64,000 bases of DNA, taken from the NCBI RefSeq assembly GCF_900102315.1, contig NZ_FNBL01000008.1, positions 62,001 through 126,000 of the forward strand, in the 5' to 3' direction. Below, one piece after another: positions 1 through 8,900 of this stretch; positions within the stretch are counted from its first letter, which is position 1; each line of letters begins with the position of its first letter. The stretch is from Celeribacter baekdonensis. Lineage in GTDB: Bacteria; Pseudomonadota; Alphaproteobacteria; Rhodobacterales; Rhodobacteraceae. The notes beneath the pieces are model-generated. The model searched no databases. It was not told the DNA's origin and saw only the letters and a list, made by a program, of their open reading frames with translations. Both the position numbers and the translations under genes were made by a program.

Positions 1-1003
1 GTTGATGACCTTTGTCGAGGCCTGCCGCGCCTGGATTGCCGAAAACGGCACCCTGCCCTGCACCATCACCTTTTTCTTTGAGGGCGAAGAGGAAAGCGGC
101 TCGCCCTCCCTGATCCCTTTCATGAAAGCCAACAAAGACAGGCTCGCCGCCGATCTGGCGCTGATCTGCGACACGTCGATGGTCGCCCCCGGTGTGCCCT
201 CGATCTGTAGCCAGTTGCGCGGGATGCTCAAAGACGAGTTCACCCTGACGGGTCCGACGATGGATCTGCATTCGGGCCATTACGGCGGCCCGGCGCTCAA
301 CCCACTGCGCGAGATCTCGAAAATCATCAGCACATTCCATGATGAGGCGGGCCGCGTGACGATCAAAGATTTCTACGACGGCGTGCATGAGGTGCCCGAA
401 GACATCCTGCGCCAATGGCAGGGCTGTGGCTTTGACGAGGCGGATTACCTGTCCGGCATTGGCATGACCAAAGCCCATGGCGAGGCCGCCTATTCGACCT
501 TGGAACAACAATGGGCGCGACCCACTTTGGAGATCAACGGGCTTTGGGGCGGCTATCAGGGACCGGGCACCAAAACCGTGATCCCGTCGGAGGCGCATTG
601 TAAAATCACCTGTCGTCTGGTTGGCGACCAAGACCCGGACGCGATCCGCAAAAATCTGCGGGCCCATGTCGAAAGCCGCCTGCCGGTGGACGCAAAAGTC
701 ACATGGAACCAAGACCTTGATGGGTCCCCTGCTGCCGTGATGAACACTGCGCGTGCGGAATTCGAGGCGGCGCGTCAGGCTCTGTCCGACGAATGGAATC
801 GCGAGGCGGTGTTTGCCGGCATGGGCGGGTCGATCCCGATTGCGGGCTATTTTACCACGATTTTGGGGCTGGATTCGATGTTGGTGGGCTTTGCCGATGA
901 TGACGACCGCATCCACTCTCCAAATGAGAAATACGGCCTCAAGAATTTCCACAAAGGCATCCGCTCCTGGGCGCGGATTTTGGACGCTGTGTCCAGAGCA
1001 TAA
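1..1003 (+). CDS. M20-family metallopeptidase (dipeptidase/deacylase), 5' truncated
   Basis: This is the C-terminal 330 or so residues of a zinc-dependent M20/M25/M40 hydrolase, a cytosolic family that cleaves dipeptides or N-acyl amino acids. The catalytic acidic cluster is seen early (FFFEGEEESGSPSL, residues 24-37), followed by a metal-ligand Asp in ICDTSM, the dimerisation-domain stretch DLHSGHYGG, and near the C-terminus MGGSIPI and RIHSPNEKY, which supplies the last metal-binding His. The gene enters from the left edge, so the N-terminal metal ligands and the true start are outside the window. It converges on phoD, with a strong hairpin between them. The family is firm; the substrate is not known. 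Confidence 0.85.
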   Translation, partial: LMTFVEACRAWIAENGTLPCTITFFFEGEEESGSPSLIPFMKANKDRLAADLALICDTSMVAPGVPSICSQLRGMLKDEFTLTGPTMDLHSGHYGGPALNPLREISKIISTFHDEAGRVTIKDFYDGVHEVPEDILRQWQGCGFDEADYLSGIGMTKAHGEAAYSTLEQQWARPTLEINGLWGGYQGPGTKTVIPSEAHCKITCRLVGDQDPDAIRKNLRAHVESRLPVDAKVTWNQDLDGSPAAVMNTARAEFEAARQALSDEWNREAVFAGMGGSIPIAGYFTTILGLDSMLVGFADDDDRIHSPNEKYGLKNFHKGIRSWARILDAVSRA

Positions 1004-1059
1004 ATCTCGGGCCTAAGTCTTGGGCCTGAAGTTTGCGCCTGAAGTTTGCGTCTATAGAA

Positions 1060-1087
1060 AAGCCCCGGAGAGCGCTCTCCGGGGCTT
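1060..1087. terminator. Bidirectional rho-independent terminator
   Basis: A perfect 14-bp inverted repeat (AAGCCCCGGAGAGC and its complement), flanked by A-rich sequence on the left and TTCTTTT on the right, sits between the converging M20 peptidase and phoD genes and can serve both. Confidence 0.85.
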
Positions 1088-1099
1088 CTTTTATGCGGG

Positions 1100-2635
1100 T
1101 TACGCCAGATCGGGTTCGATCGTGGTCGACCACAACAACGTGTCAGCCGCATCCAAAAGCGACACTGTCATGGTCCGGTCAGCGGCGGAAATATCGACCT
1201 TGCCAAAGAACTGATAGCCATCAGAGGGCGGCAGGTTGAACTCGCCTTCCGGCGGCGCTTTGGCGAATTCGACTTTCGGGCCAAAGGTGTTGTCATACTC
1301 ACTCGGGCCAAAGGTGCCCGCGTGCAGCGGACCGGAGACAAATTCCCAGAACGGTTCAAAGTCCTGAAACTCGGCACGCTCCGGGCTGTAGTGATGCGCT
1401 GCGGTGTAATGCACATCGGCGGTGAGCCAGACGGTGTTTTTGACCTTGGCGTGTTTGATGAAGGACAGCACTTCGGCGATGTCGAATTCACGCCCCAGGA
1501 CCGGACCATCACCATTGGCCATGTTTTCAAACGCCTCTTTGCCGTCGCGCACCATCATGCCGATGGGCATATCGGCAGCGATGACTTTCCATGTGGCTTT
1601 CGAGGTCGACAAAGCGCCCTTGAGCCAAGCAATCTGTTCGGCACCCAGAAAATCCTTTGGCGTCGGCTGACGGTTGCCGTCATTGTCGTCGCGGTAGGTG
1701 CGCATGTCGAGAAAGAACACGTCCAACATCGGACCATAGGAGACCTTGCGATAGACGCGTTTGGGCTCTGCGGCATTGACGCGGATCGGGTACATTTCAA
1801 AAAACGCCTGCGCCGAGCGGGCAAACAATTTGGCGGCGGATTTCTCGGTGTAACGATCATCCGAGGCGAAGGTCTCGTTCGGATACCAGTTGTTGGTGAC
1901 TTCGTGGTCATCCCATTGATACAGGATCGGAACTTCGGCGTTAAACGCCCGCACATTGGTGTCGAGCATGTTGTATTTATGCGCGGCGCGGAACTCATTC
2001 AGCGTCTCGGCCACTTTGGTCTTTTCTTCGACCATGACGTTTTTCCACATCGTGCCGTCTTTCAACTCGACCTCAGCCGAGAGCGGGCCATCGGCATAGA
2101 CCGTGTCACCAGAGTGGATCATGAAATCCGGGCGGTGGCCCAGCATGGTGGCATAGGTGGTCATGCCACCGCGCTCTTCGTCAATGCCCCAGCCCTGACC
2201 GGCGGTGTCGCCCGACCACACAAAGGACACATCGCGCAGGGACCCCGGCGCGGTGCGGAAATGGCCCGTGACGGCCTCGGAGACGGAATTGGTGTCCGAC
2301 AGATCGGCCATGGCGACGCGGTAGAAAATATCCTGATCCGACGGCAGACCTTCGAGCAACATTTTACCGGTGAAATCAGAGGTATCGCCGACGGAGAGCG
2401 GCTGAACCCGTGTGGCATTGGCGAACGTGTCCGTCGTGGACCATTCCACCATCATTTTGGACTCGCGGTCGGCGCGGGCCCAGATCATTGCACCATCATG
2501 GGCGACATCGCCGGACTGAACGCCATGGGTGATCAACGGACGTGTGGCGGCGCGGGACAGGCCGGGCATGGCAAGGGAGCCGGCAAGGGCAGCGCCCCCG
2601 GCAAGCGCCTGACGGCGCGTGATACGGATCGACAT
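1100..2635 (-). CDS. phoD: PhoD-type alkaline phosphatase, Tat-exported
   Basis: A 511-residue metallophosphoesterase of the PhoD family, which releases phosphate from mono- and diesters outside the cytoplasm. The N-terminus is a twin-arginine signal (ITRRQALAGGAALAG, then a hydrophobic run and an AxA-like cleavage region near residue 30). An N-terminal Ig-like domain (ITHGVQSGDV...) precedes the metallophosphatase core with SGDTVYADG, YQWDDHEVTNNW and LTADVHYTAAHH, which carry the metal-binding Asp, Asn and His residues. Length is normal for the family. It is a single-gene unit ending at the strong shared terminator. A Pho-box-like sequence lies about 115 bp upstream, so control by PhoB is likely but inferred. 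Confidence 0.9.
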   Translation of the reverse strand: MSIRITRRQALAGGAALAGSLAMPGLSRAATRPLITHGVQSGDVAHDGAMIWARADRESKMMVEWSTTDTFANATRVQPLSVGDTSDFTGKMLLEGLPSDQDIFYRVAMADLSDTNSVSEAVTGHFRTAPGSLRDVSFVWSGDTAGQGWGIDEERGGMTTYATMLGHRPDFMIHSGDTVYADGPLSAEVELKDGTMWKNVMVEEKTKVAETLNEFRAAHKYNMLDTNVRAFNAEVPILYQWDDHEVTNNWYPNETFASDDRYTEKSAAKLFARSAQAFFEMYPIRVNAAEPKRVYRKVSYGPMLDVFFLDMRTYRDDNDGNRQPTPKDFLGAEQIAWLKGALSTSKATWKVIAADMPIGMMVRDGKEAFENMANGDGPVLGREFDIAEVLSFIKHAKVKNTVWLTADVHYTAAHHYSPERAEFQDFEPFWEFVSGPLHAGTFGPSEYDNTFGPKVEFAKAPPEGEFNLPPSDGYQFFGKVDISAADRTMTVSLLDAADTLLWSTTIEPDLA

Positions 2636-2749
2636 ATGAGGTCTCCGGATTGGATGTGCGTTTATGAGACGCGGAGCTGATCCCCGTCGTCTTCAAACGC
2701 ACTGTCTCGGAGAAATGTGTCAGACAATTTTCCGAATGGTAAAATCTGT

Positions 2750-2767
2750 CCGACAGTTTCGTGACAC
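2750..2767 (-). promoter_or_regulatory. Candidate Pho box upstream of phoD
   Basis: Read on the minus strand the site is GTGTCACGAAACTGTCGG, two CTGTC-like half-sites 11 bp apart, which resembles the PhoB direct-repeat consensus (CTGTCAT-N4-CTGTCAT) with several mismatches. It lies about 115 bp before the phoD start. Further TGTC half-sites follow at about 2717-2750. Confidence 0.45.
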
Positions 2768-2774
2768 GCAGCGA

Positions 2775-2999
2775 CTAGACAGCCTGTCCCCGGTCGCCCC
2801 GCACCAGTTTCAGCGCCAAAAGCCCCCAAGGCAGACCGTGGAACACCAGATCAAAGATGTCGATCGACCGGTGCAACTCACCCGCCAGTAGCATTTTGAT
2901 CTTTTCCCACACATGCGGTTCCGGGAAAAACGGCGCCAGCCCGAGCGTCAGCGCGGCAATCACAAAGGTGGAGGTCGGGATTTTGTCAAAAAAGCTCAT
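2775..2999 (-). CDS. Small inner-membrane protein (74 aa)
   Basis: Predicted protein of 74 residues starting MSFFDKIPTSTFV. The start at 2999 is chosen because AGGAGA lies 6 bases before it; an upstream in-frame start would add only six residues and has no such site. One membrane segment is seen at about residues 8-25 (VIAALTLGLAPFF) and a second near the C-terminus (LPWGLLALKLV). Small proteins of this shape are found across Rhodobacteraceae, sometimes labelled as RND-transporter related, but I see nothing that supports transport. It lies downstream of the histidine phosphatase on the same strand, 43 bp away, so the two may be co-transcribed. Confidence 0.65.
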   Translation of the reverse strand: MSFFDKIPTSTFVIAALTLGLAPFFPEPHVWEKIKMLLAGELHRSIDIFDLVFHGLPWGLLALKLVRGDRGQAV

Positions 3000-3041
3000 G
3001 ATACTCTCCTGCCCCATCGCAAGCGCGCAGACCAGAGGGCG

Positions 3042-3704
3042 TCATGCCGCAGGGGGATGGGTCACAGGGGAATGGATCTCAGGGGAATGGGCGACATAGG
3101 CCTCAGCCGCCTCTTTCGTATCAAGCACCCGCGCCTGACCGCCTGAGAGCACCGTCACCACGCCCTGAGCATGGGGCAGCGCGGCGATCTCGTCCAAGGG
3201 CAGACCACAGATGATCCCGCGCAAAAAGGCCGAGACCACGCCATGCGAAATGATCACGGTGGGCTGGGTGAGGCTGGCCAGATAGGCGCGACAGCGGGCC
3301 TCCAAAGCCGCGCCCCCCTCGCCGTTCGGGGCGCTTAAAAACAGCGAGAACATATCCTTTTCTTCCGCCGATCCAAAGCCCCGCTCCGCCACGACTTCGG
3401 CGCGCAACCGGCCTTCCCATGTGCCGGCGAACACTTCCTTGAGCCCGTCCACCGCCTGCACTGCGCGCCCCTCGGCAACGACAGATGCGGTGCGCCACGC
3501 TCGGCCCAAAGGGCTTGCGTGGATCGCGATCCCCGGATGCGCGGCCAAAATCGGTGCCAAAATCGCCCGCTGCGCATGGGCCTGCGCCATGCCTGTCTCA
3601 GTCAGCGCACTGTCAAGACGGCCCTGAAGACGGCCTTCGACATTCCATTCGGTCTGGCCGTGGCGCAAAAGATAAAGCGTGGGATAGGTCACAGATTGAG
3701 TCAT
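3042..3704 (-). CDS. Histidine phosphatase family protein
   Basis: A 220-residue member of the phosphoglycerate-mutase-like histidine phosphatase superfamily. The catalytic motif LLRHGQTEWNVEGRLQG is at residues 12-28, with the phosphorylated His in RHG; an acidic residue lies mid-protein and the second catalytic His is in VIISHGVV at about residue 155. Such proteins act on small phosphorylated metabolites or on cobalamin or sugar phosphate intermediates, and the sequence does not settle which. The C-terminal 10-15 residues are a repetitive SPEIHSPVTHPPAA tail. It reads away from the small membrane gene at 3753-3974 and may be in one transcript with it. Confidence 0.85.
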   Translation of the reverse strand: MTQSVTYPTLYLLRHGQTEWNVEGRLQGRLDSALTETGMAQAHAQRAILAPILAAHPGIAIHASPLGRAWRTASVVAEGRAVQAVDGLKEVFAGTWEGRLRAEVVAERGFGSAEEKDMFSLFLSAPNGEGGAALEARCRAYLASLTQPTVIISHGVVSAFLRGIICGLPLDEIAALPHAQGVVTVLSGGQARVLDTKEAAEAYVAHSPEIHSPVTHPPAA

Positions 3705-3752
3705 GGAATCGGAGTACTGTGCCGAACCGGGTCTGACAAGTTAGATTTCGTC

Positions 3753-3974
3753 TCAGCCCTGCGGCAAAACCACGCTGAGCCAAAGCAATCCGGCAAAAAG
3801 CCCCGACCAAAACGCCCAGCGGAGGATAAGCCGCGCCAGTTCCTGGGGGGAGACATAAACGACAGCGCGTGCCGGCGAGCACCTCCGCGTCACCCAGATC
3901 ACCCCCAAAAGCATCAGCCGCACCAGCGCCAGACACAAACAAACCGTCAGGACAAGTGATATGCCAAAGCGCAC
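3753..3974 (-). CDS. Small two-segment membrane protein (unknown)
   Basis: About 73 residues with a hydrophobic segment at the N-terminus (FGISLVLTVCLCLALVRLMLLGVIWV), a short polar middle (TRRCSPARAVVYVSPQELARL) and a second hydrophobic segment (WAFWSGLFAGLLWLSVV). I prefer the GTG start at 3974 because AAGG lies 8 bases upstream; a TTG two codons earlier is possible. I do not recognise the family. Its layout, two membrane segments and a short charged loop, argues for a real gene, but no close functional partner is evident. Confidence 0.45.
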   Translation of the reverse strand: MRFGISLVLTVCLCLALVRLMLLGVIWVTRRCSPARAVVYVSPQELARLILRWAFWSGLFAGLLWLSVVLPQG

Positions 3975-4014
3975 ATCCAAGGCCTTATCGGACGATCATC
4001 GGAAGGAAAAATGG

Positions 4015-4086
4015 TGGGTGATAAGAGATTTGAACTCCTGACATCTTCGATGTGAACGAAGCGCTCTACCACTGAGCTAATCACCC
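4015..4086 (-). tRNA. tRNA-Val (anticodon CAC)
   Basis: Read on the minus strand, 72 nt fold into a full cloverleaf: acceptor stem GGGTGAT/ATCACCC is perfectly paired, D stem GCTC/GAGC, anticodon stem CTTCG/CGAAG around loop TTCACAT (anticodon CAC), T stem AGGAG/CTCTT around TTCAAAT with one G-U pair, and discriminator A. The CCA end is not encoded. CAC reads GUG valine codons. Confidence 0.95.
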
Positions 4087-4160
4087 GCCGTGGCGCGGTG
4101 TTTAGCGCCACGGCCCCCTTGATGCAAGAGGCGAAATGCAGATTTTTAAAGCGCGAGGCT

Positions 4161-4673
4161 TTAGCTTTCTGCGGCTTCGGTTTCTGTCGCTTCCTCGCCT
4201 GAGACATCGCCCGTCTCGGCGTCTGTCATCATTGCTTTCGGGCGGCGCAGCTTGGCGATGACGATATGTGCGCCCGAGCCTTCGCGTTGGCGGTTGACCG
4301 AAACCTTGCCGAGCGGCGGCAGGTTCAATTCGTCGCCACGCTGAAGCGCATCGCCCAGCTCTGCCAACACCGCTTCGAGCACTTTTTTGGCATCAGAGCG
4401 TTTCACACCAGAGGCCTCAGCCACTTTGGCGATCATTTCTTTCTTTTTCATCGTGGTCACTACACTTGCTTCAGGCGCATCAACCGGGGCGGCATCTGTG
4501 CTGCTGGGGACGGTTTTAAGCGGCTCTGGATTGGAAATTGTTGTCACAGGAGACTCCGATTTTGGCGTGGTTGCCGCTTTGGTGCTGCGACGGGGGGATG
4601 TGGATTTTGATGTGGTTTTCCTGACAGCGGTCGGTGTCTTGCGGCTGCTGGTCGAGGATTTTCGGGTTGCCAT
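4161..4673 (-). CDS. HU-family DNA-binding protein with long basic Ser/Thr-rich N-terminus
   Basis: A 170-residue protein in two parts. Residues 1-72 are low-complexity and rich in Lys, Arg, Ser, Thr and Pro (MATRKSSTSSRKTPTAVRKT at the start), like a histone-H1 tail. Residues 73-150 match the HU/IHF fold: MKKKEMIAKVAEASGVKRSD, then KVLEAVLAELGDAL, DELNLPPLGKVSV and a basic arm. The last 20 residues are acidic (EEATETEAAES). Standard HU is about 90 residues, so the tail doubles it. AAAGAGG lies 6 bases before the ATG. The likely role is nucleoid binding; the tail may add non-specific DNA contacts. Confidence 0.8.
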   Translation of the reverse strand: MATRKSSTSSRKTPTAVRKTTSKSTSPRRSTKAATTPKSESPVTTISNPEPLKTVPSSTDAAPVDAPEASVVTTMKKKEMIAKVAEASGVKRSDAKKVLEAVLAELGDALQRGDELNLPPLGKVSVNRQREGSGAHIVIAKLRRPKAMMTDAETGDVSGEEATETEAAES

Positions 4674-4847
4674 TTGAACCTCTTTGTTTCGCTCACGGAA
4701 ACCTTAACGCCACAGCCCCCCTTGGCGCAAATGGGAAATGAACGAATGGTTTATCTCATGGGGTACGACGCGATCGGACAGCATGATTGCTCAAAACTCT
4801 GGCAATCTCGGGGTGAACCACAGAGTCTTGGTGGCATATCAGCCATA

Positions 4848-4873
4848 AAAAACCGGCCCTCAGGCCGGTTTTT
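4848..4873. terminator. Terminator downstream of lon
   Basis: AAAAACCGGCC-CTCA-GGCCGGTTTTT forms a near-perfect hairpin with T-runs on both strands, 26 bp beyond the lon stop codon. It is the expected end of the lon transcript on the minus strand. Confidence 0.85.
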
Positions 4874-4898
4874 CACTATGATTGTTTTCGAGACGAGA

Positions 4899-7304
4899 TC
4901 AATGCGCGGTTGCGCCCTGCCCCTCACCCGTCGAGGTGATTTTGGCCAAACGCGCCGCCTCATCGGCCTCCGCATCCCATTCCACCGGCTCAGGCTGGCG
5001 CACAAGCGCGTATTTGAGCACTTCAGAGACATGGGTGACCGGAATGATTTCCAGCCCCTCTTTGACGTTGTCCGGGATGTCGGCCAGATCTTTGACGTTC
5101 TCTTCAGGGATGAGAACGGTTTTGATCCCGCCGCGCAGCGCCGCCAAAAGTTTCTCTTTCAGCCCGCCAATCGCCGTCGCATTGCCGCGCAGGCTGACTT
5201 CGCCGGTCATGGCAATGTCTTTGCGCACCGGAATCTGCGTCAGCACCGACACGATGGTCGTGACCATCGCAAGACCGGCGCTTGGTCCGTCTTTCGGCGT
5301 CGCCCCATCGGGCACGTGGACGTGGATGTCCATCGTGTCAAACAGTGGCGGCTTGACCCCAAGAGAGGGCGCGATGGAGCGGACATAGGAACTGGCCGCG
5401 TCGATGCTTTCTTTCATCACATCGCCGAGCTTACCCGTGGTTTTCATCCGCCCCTTGCCGGGCAGTTTGAGCGCCTCGATCTGCAACAGATCACCGCCGA
5501 CCGAAGTATAGGCCAGCCCGGTCACAACACCGACCTGATCCTCCTTCTCCGCCAAGCCGTAGCGCACTTTGCGTACGCCCAGGAACTCCTCAAGCGTCTC
5601 GGAGGTGACATGCACCGCCTCGACCTCTTTGCGCACGATTTTGGTCACCGCTTTACGAGCGATCTTGGCCAATTCGCGCTCAAGGTTCCGCACCCCCGCC
5701 TCGCGGGTGTAATAACGGATCACATCCATGATCGCGCCATCCGTGACAGAGAATTCCTTGGCTTTGAGGCCGTGATTTTTGATCTGTTTCGGGATCAAAT
5801 GCTGTTTGGCGATCTCGGCTTTTTCGTCCTCGGTGTAGCCCGAAAGCGGGATGATCTCCATCCGGTCCATAAGCGGCCCCGGCATGTTGTAGCTGTTCGA
5901 TGTGGTCAGGAACATCACGTTGGAGAGGTCATATTCGACCTCCATATAGTGATCCACGAAGGTGGAGTTTTGTTCCGGATCGAGCACTTCGAGCATGGCG
6001 CTTGCCGGGTCCCCACGGAAATCCTGACCCATCTTGTCGATCTCATCGAGCAGAATGAGCGGATTGGTGGTTTTGGCTTTTTTCAACGCTTGGATGATCT
6101 TACCCGGCATCGAGCCAATGTAAGTCCGGCGGTGACCGCGGATCTCGGATTCATCGCGCACGCCGCCCAAAGAGATGCGAATAAATTCGCGCCCCGTGGC
6201 CTTGGCAACCGATTTACCCAAGCTTGTTTTGCCGACGCCCGGAGGCCCCACAAGGCACATGATCGGGCCTTTGAGTTTTTGGCTGCGCTGTTGCACCGCG
6301 AGATATTCGACAATGCGTTCTTTGACTTTTTCCAAACCGTAGTGATCCTGATCGAGGATGTCCTCGGCCCGGCTCAGGTCCTTTTTGACCCGCGATTTCA
6401 CGCCCCATGGGATTGAGAGCATCCAATCCAGATAGTTGCGCACCACGGTGGCTTCTGCCGACATCGGGCTCATGTTTTTGAGCTTTTTGATCTCGGCATC
6501 GACCTTGTCCTTGGCCTCTTTCGACAGCTTGGTCTCGGCGACTTTCGCCTCCAGCTCCGCAATCTCATTGGCCCCGTCTTCGCCGTCACCCAATTCCTTC
6601 TGAATAGCCTTCATTTGCTCATTCAGGTAATATTCGCGCTGGGTGCGCTCCATCTGGGATTTGACGCGGGTTTTGATCTTTTTCTCGACCTGCAACACCG
6701 ACATTTCGCCCTGCATCAGGCCGTAAACCGCCTCCAGGCGGTCATCAATGGCCAGCGTTTCCAAAAGCTTTTGCTTTTGGTCCACTTCCACCCCCAGATG
6801 CCCGGCCACCAAGTCGGCCAGTTTCGCGGGTTCACGGGTCTCGGACACGGCGGCCAGCGCCTCCTCCGGGATGTTCTTTTTCACCTTGGCGTAATGTTCA
6901 AACTCTTCGCGCACCGAACGCAACAACGCGGTGATCGCGGCGGGATCGCCCGCGCTCTCTTCGAGCGGGATGACCTGAGCTTCGAAATAGCTGTCATTTT
7001 GGGTGAATGCGCTCAGCCGGACGCGGGACTCGCCCTCGACCAACACCTTGACCGTACCATCGGGCAGTTTCAAAAGCTGCAACACATTGGCCAAGACGCC
7101 GACGCGGAAAATGCCATCAATATCCGGGTCATCGACCGACGGGTCCATTTGGGCGGCAAGCAGGATCTGCTTGTCCTGGTTCATCACCTCTTCCAGCGCC
7201 TTGACCGATTTCTCACGGCCAACAAACAGCGGCACAACCATATGCGGAAAAACCACGATGTCGCGCAGCGGAAGAACGGGGTAGGATTGGAGTTGCTCGT
7301 GCAT
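4899..7304 (-). CDS. lon: ATP-dependent Lon protease
   Basis: An 801-residue Lon, a cytosolic AAA+ serine protease that degrades misfolded and regulatory proteins. The N-terminal LON substrate domain begins LQSYPVLPLRDIVVFPHMVV; the Walker A motif GPPGVGKTS and Walker B ILLDEIDKM lie in the AAA+ core; the protease domain carries the Ser/Lys dyad in PKDGPSAGLAM (Ser about 675) and GGLKEKLLAAL (Lys about 718). The ATG at 7304 is preferred over those at 7310 and 7334 because AAGGA sits six bases before it. It is a single-gene unit with a terminator after it and a strong heat-shock-type promoter before it. Confidence 0.97.
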   Translation of the reverse strand: MHEQLQSYPVLPLRDIVVFPHMVVPLFVGREKSVKALEEVMNQDKQILLAAQMDPSVDDPDIDGIFRVGVLANVLQLLKLPDGTVKVLVEGESRVRLSAFTQNDSYFEAQVIPLEESAGDPAAITALLRSVREEFEHYAKVKKNIPEEALAAVSETREPAKLADLVAGHLGVEVDQKQKLLETLAIDDRLEAVYGLMQGEMSVLQVEKKIKTRVKSQMERTQREYYLNEQMKAIQKELGDGEDGANEIAELEAKVAETKLSKEAKDKVDAEIKKLKNMSPMSAEATVVRNYLDWMLSIPWGVKSRVKKDLSRAEDILDQDHYGLEKVKERIVEYLAVQQRSQKLKGPIMCLVGPPGVGKTSLGKSVAKATGREFIRISLGGVRDESEIRGHRRTYIGSMPGKIIQALKKAKTTNPLILLDEIDKMGQDFRGDPASAMLEVLDPEQNSTFVDHYMEVEYDLSNVMFLTTSNSYNMPGPLMDRMEIIPLSGYTEDEKAEIAKQHLIPKQIKNHGLKAKEFSVTDGAIMDVIRYYTREAGVRNLERELAKIARKAVTKIVRKEVEAVHVTSETLEEFLGVRKVRYGLAEKEDQVGVVTGLAYTSVGGDLLQIEALKLPGKGRMKTTGKLGDVMKESIDAASSYVRSIAPSLGVKPPLFDTMDIHVHVPDGATPKDGPSAGLAMVTTIVSVLTQIPVRKDIAMTGEVSLRGNATAIGGLKEKLLAALRGGIKTVLIPEENVKDLADIPDNVKEGLEIIPVTHVSEVLKYALVRQPEPVEWDAEADEAARLAKITSTGEGQGATAH

Positions 7305-7632
7305 GTTCATTCCTTTTATTGGCAAAAGAACCAAGCCCCGGCTTTGCGGCAGCTTTGCGCTCTTTCCTGTCTTAGTGACTACATCTGGGGTGGCCGCCCG
7401 CAGATTTCAAGCAAGACAGGTTGCATGTTGCATCGCAGTCTGCCTTTCAACGGGCGGCCCTGCAAGAGTGGATTTGCGTTGAAGTCTGTGTCACGGCGCC
7501 TGACACGACCCGGCTTGATCAACTTCACGTCCAAAGCCATTAGAAAATAAAAGAAAGGTCTGTTTGCCTTATCTTCCACCTTATTCGTAGGCCGCGTGTT
7601 ATTTGCAGGCCGCGCGGATGTGCCCGCCTATC
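7305..7632. other. Intergenic region between tgt and lon
   Basis: This 328-bp stretch holds the lon leader, its ribosome binding site and the heat-shock promoter. To the right of about 7420 I see only an A/T-rich patch (7541-7562) and two GGCCGCG repeats near 7590-7617; no hairpin with a T-run that would clearly end tgt. The reading frames in it have no recognisable product. Confidence 0.6.
7383..7411 (-). promoter_or_regulatory. Sigma-32 (RpoH) heat-shock promoter of lon
   Basis: On the minus strand CTTGAAA (7411-7405) is followed after 14 bases by CCCCAGAT (7390-7383). The known RpoH consensus is CTTGAAA, 11-16 bases, CCCCATnT. The predicted transcript start is near 7376, giving a leader of about 70 nt to the lon ATG. 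Confidence 0.85.
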
Positions 7633-8778
7633 TTACAGCGGATCAATGTCACCCATCGCGCGCTTGGCGTGGAACTCCGCTTCCCAAGCCGCAAATGTTC
7701 CGCCCGCAATCGCGTCGCGCATGCCTTGCATGATTTCCTGGAAATAATGCAGGTTGTGCCAGGTCAAAAGCATCCCGGAAATCATTTCCTGCGCGCGAAA
7801 GACGTGGTGCAAATAGGCCCGCGAATAGTGGGAACAGGCCGGGCAGGAGCAGTGTTCGTCCAAGGGCCGCGGATCATCGGCGTGACGCGCGTTCTTGATG
7901 TTCACCTGCCCGCGCCGGGTCCATGCCTGACCCGTGCGGCCAGAGCGCGAGGGCAAGACGCAATCCATCATGTCGATGCCGCGTTTGACCGCGCCCACGA
8001 TGTCATCCGGCTTGCCAACCCCCATCAAATAGCGTGGCTTATCGGTGGGCAACATGTCGGGGGCGAAATCGAGGCAACCGAACATCGCCTCCTGCCCCTC
8101 GCCCACGGCCAGACCACCCAGCGCATAGCCATCAAAGCCAATTTTCTTGAGCGCCTCGGCACTTTCTTCGCGAAAATCTCGCTCCAATCCGCCCTGTTGA
8201 ATGCCAAACAGCGCGTGCCCCGGACGATCGCCAAAGGCCTCACGAGACCGTTCCGCCCAGCGCATCGACAGGCGCATTGATTGCGCGATCCGGTCGCGAT
8301 CGGCGGGCAGCGCCGGGCATTCGTCGAAACACATCACAATGTCAGAGCCCAACAGCTTTTGGATCTCCATCGAGCGTTCCGGCGTCAACTCATGTTTGGA
8401 GCCATCAATATGCGAGCGAAAGGTCACGCCCTTTTCGGTCAGCTTGCGCAGATCGGAGAGGCTCATCACCTGAAACCCACCAGAGTCGGTTAAAATCGGC
8501 CGTTCCCAATTCATGAACTGATGCAAGCCCCCCAGCCGCGCAATCCGTTCGGCGGTGGGGCGCAGCATCAAATGATAGGTATTCCCCAACAGGATGTCGG
8601 CCCCGGTGGCGCGCACGCTTTCGGGCATCATCGCCTTGACGGTGGCCGCCGTGCCCACGGGCATGAACGCAGGCGTGCGAATGTCGCCACGCGGGGTGGA
8701 GATCACCCCGGTGCGGGCGCGCCCATCGGTGGCGTTGAGAGAAAATGAGAATCGCGGGGTGTGAGCATCTTGGGTCAT
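7633..8778 (-). CDS. tgt: Queuine tRNA-ribosyltransferase
   Basis: A 381-residue tRNA-guanine transglycosylase, which swaps guanine 34 of GUN-anticodon tRNAs for the queuine precursor preQ1. Visible landmarks are [12 protein letters not shown] (general-base Asp), [28 protein letters not shown] (nucleophilic Asp) and the zinc site [16 protein letters not shown] near the C-terminus. The start at 8778 ([12 protein letters not shown]) gives the usual family length; the frame stays open 26 codons further upstream but that part is low-complexity and basic. No clear ribosome binding site precedes it. It is followed on the same strand by lon, 329 bp away, with a separate promoter. Confidence 0.95.
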   Translation of the reverse strand: MTQDAHTPRFSFSLNATDGRARTGVISTPRGDIRTPAFMPVGTAATVKAMMPESVRATGADILLGNTYHLMLRPTAERIARLGGLHQFMNWERPILTDSGGFQVMSLSDLRKLTEKGVTFRSHIDGSKHELTPERSMEIQKLLGSDIVMCFDECPALPADRDRIAQSMRLSMRWAERSREAFGDRPGHALFGIQQGGLERDFREESAEALKKIGFDGYALGGLAVGEGQEAMFGCLDFAPDMLPTDKPRYLMGVGKPDDIVGAVKRGIDMMDCVLPSRSGRTGQAWTRRGQVNIKNARHADDPRPLDEHCSCPACSHYSRAYLHHVFRAQEMISGMLLTWHNLHYFQEIMQGMRDAIAGGTFAAWEAEFHAKRAMGDIDPL

Positions 8779-8900
8779 GAGGGAGGGATTTACCCGCAAA
8801 GGCGCGTCAGGGCCAGAGGCTCGCTTTGAGGGTCGCTTGGAGCGTCGCTGAGGCACCTTTCCCCCTTATGGTCCCCCTTATGGCGCATGTGGCCACATGA

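Noticed and set aside
1322-2680. Long plus-strand reading frame opposite phoD
   Set aside because: Its protein is His/Arg-rich without domains; it mirrors codon bias of phoD on the other strand.
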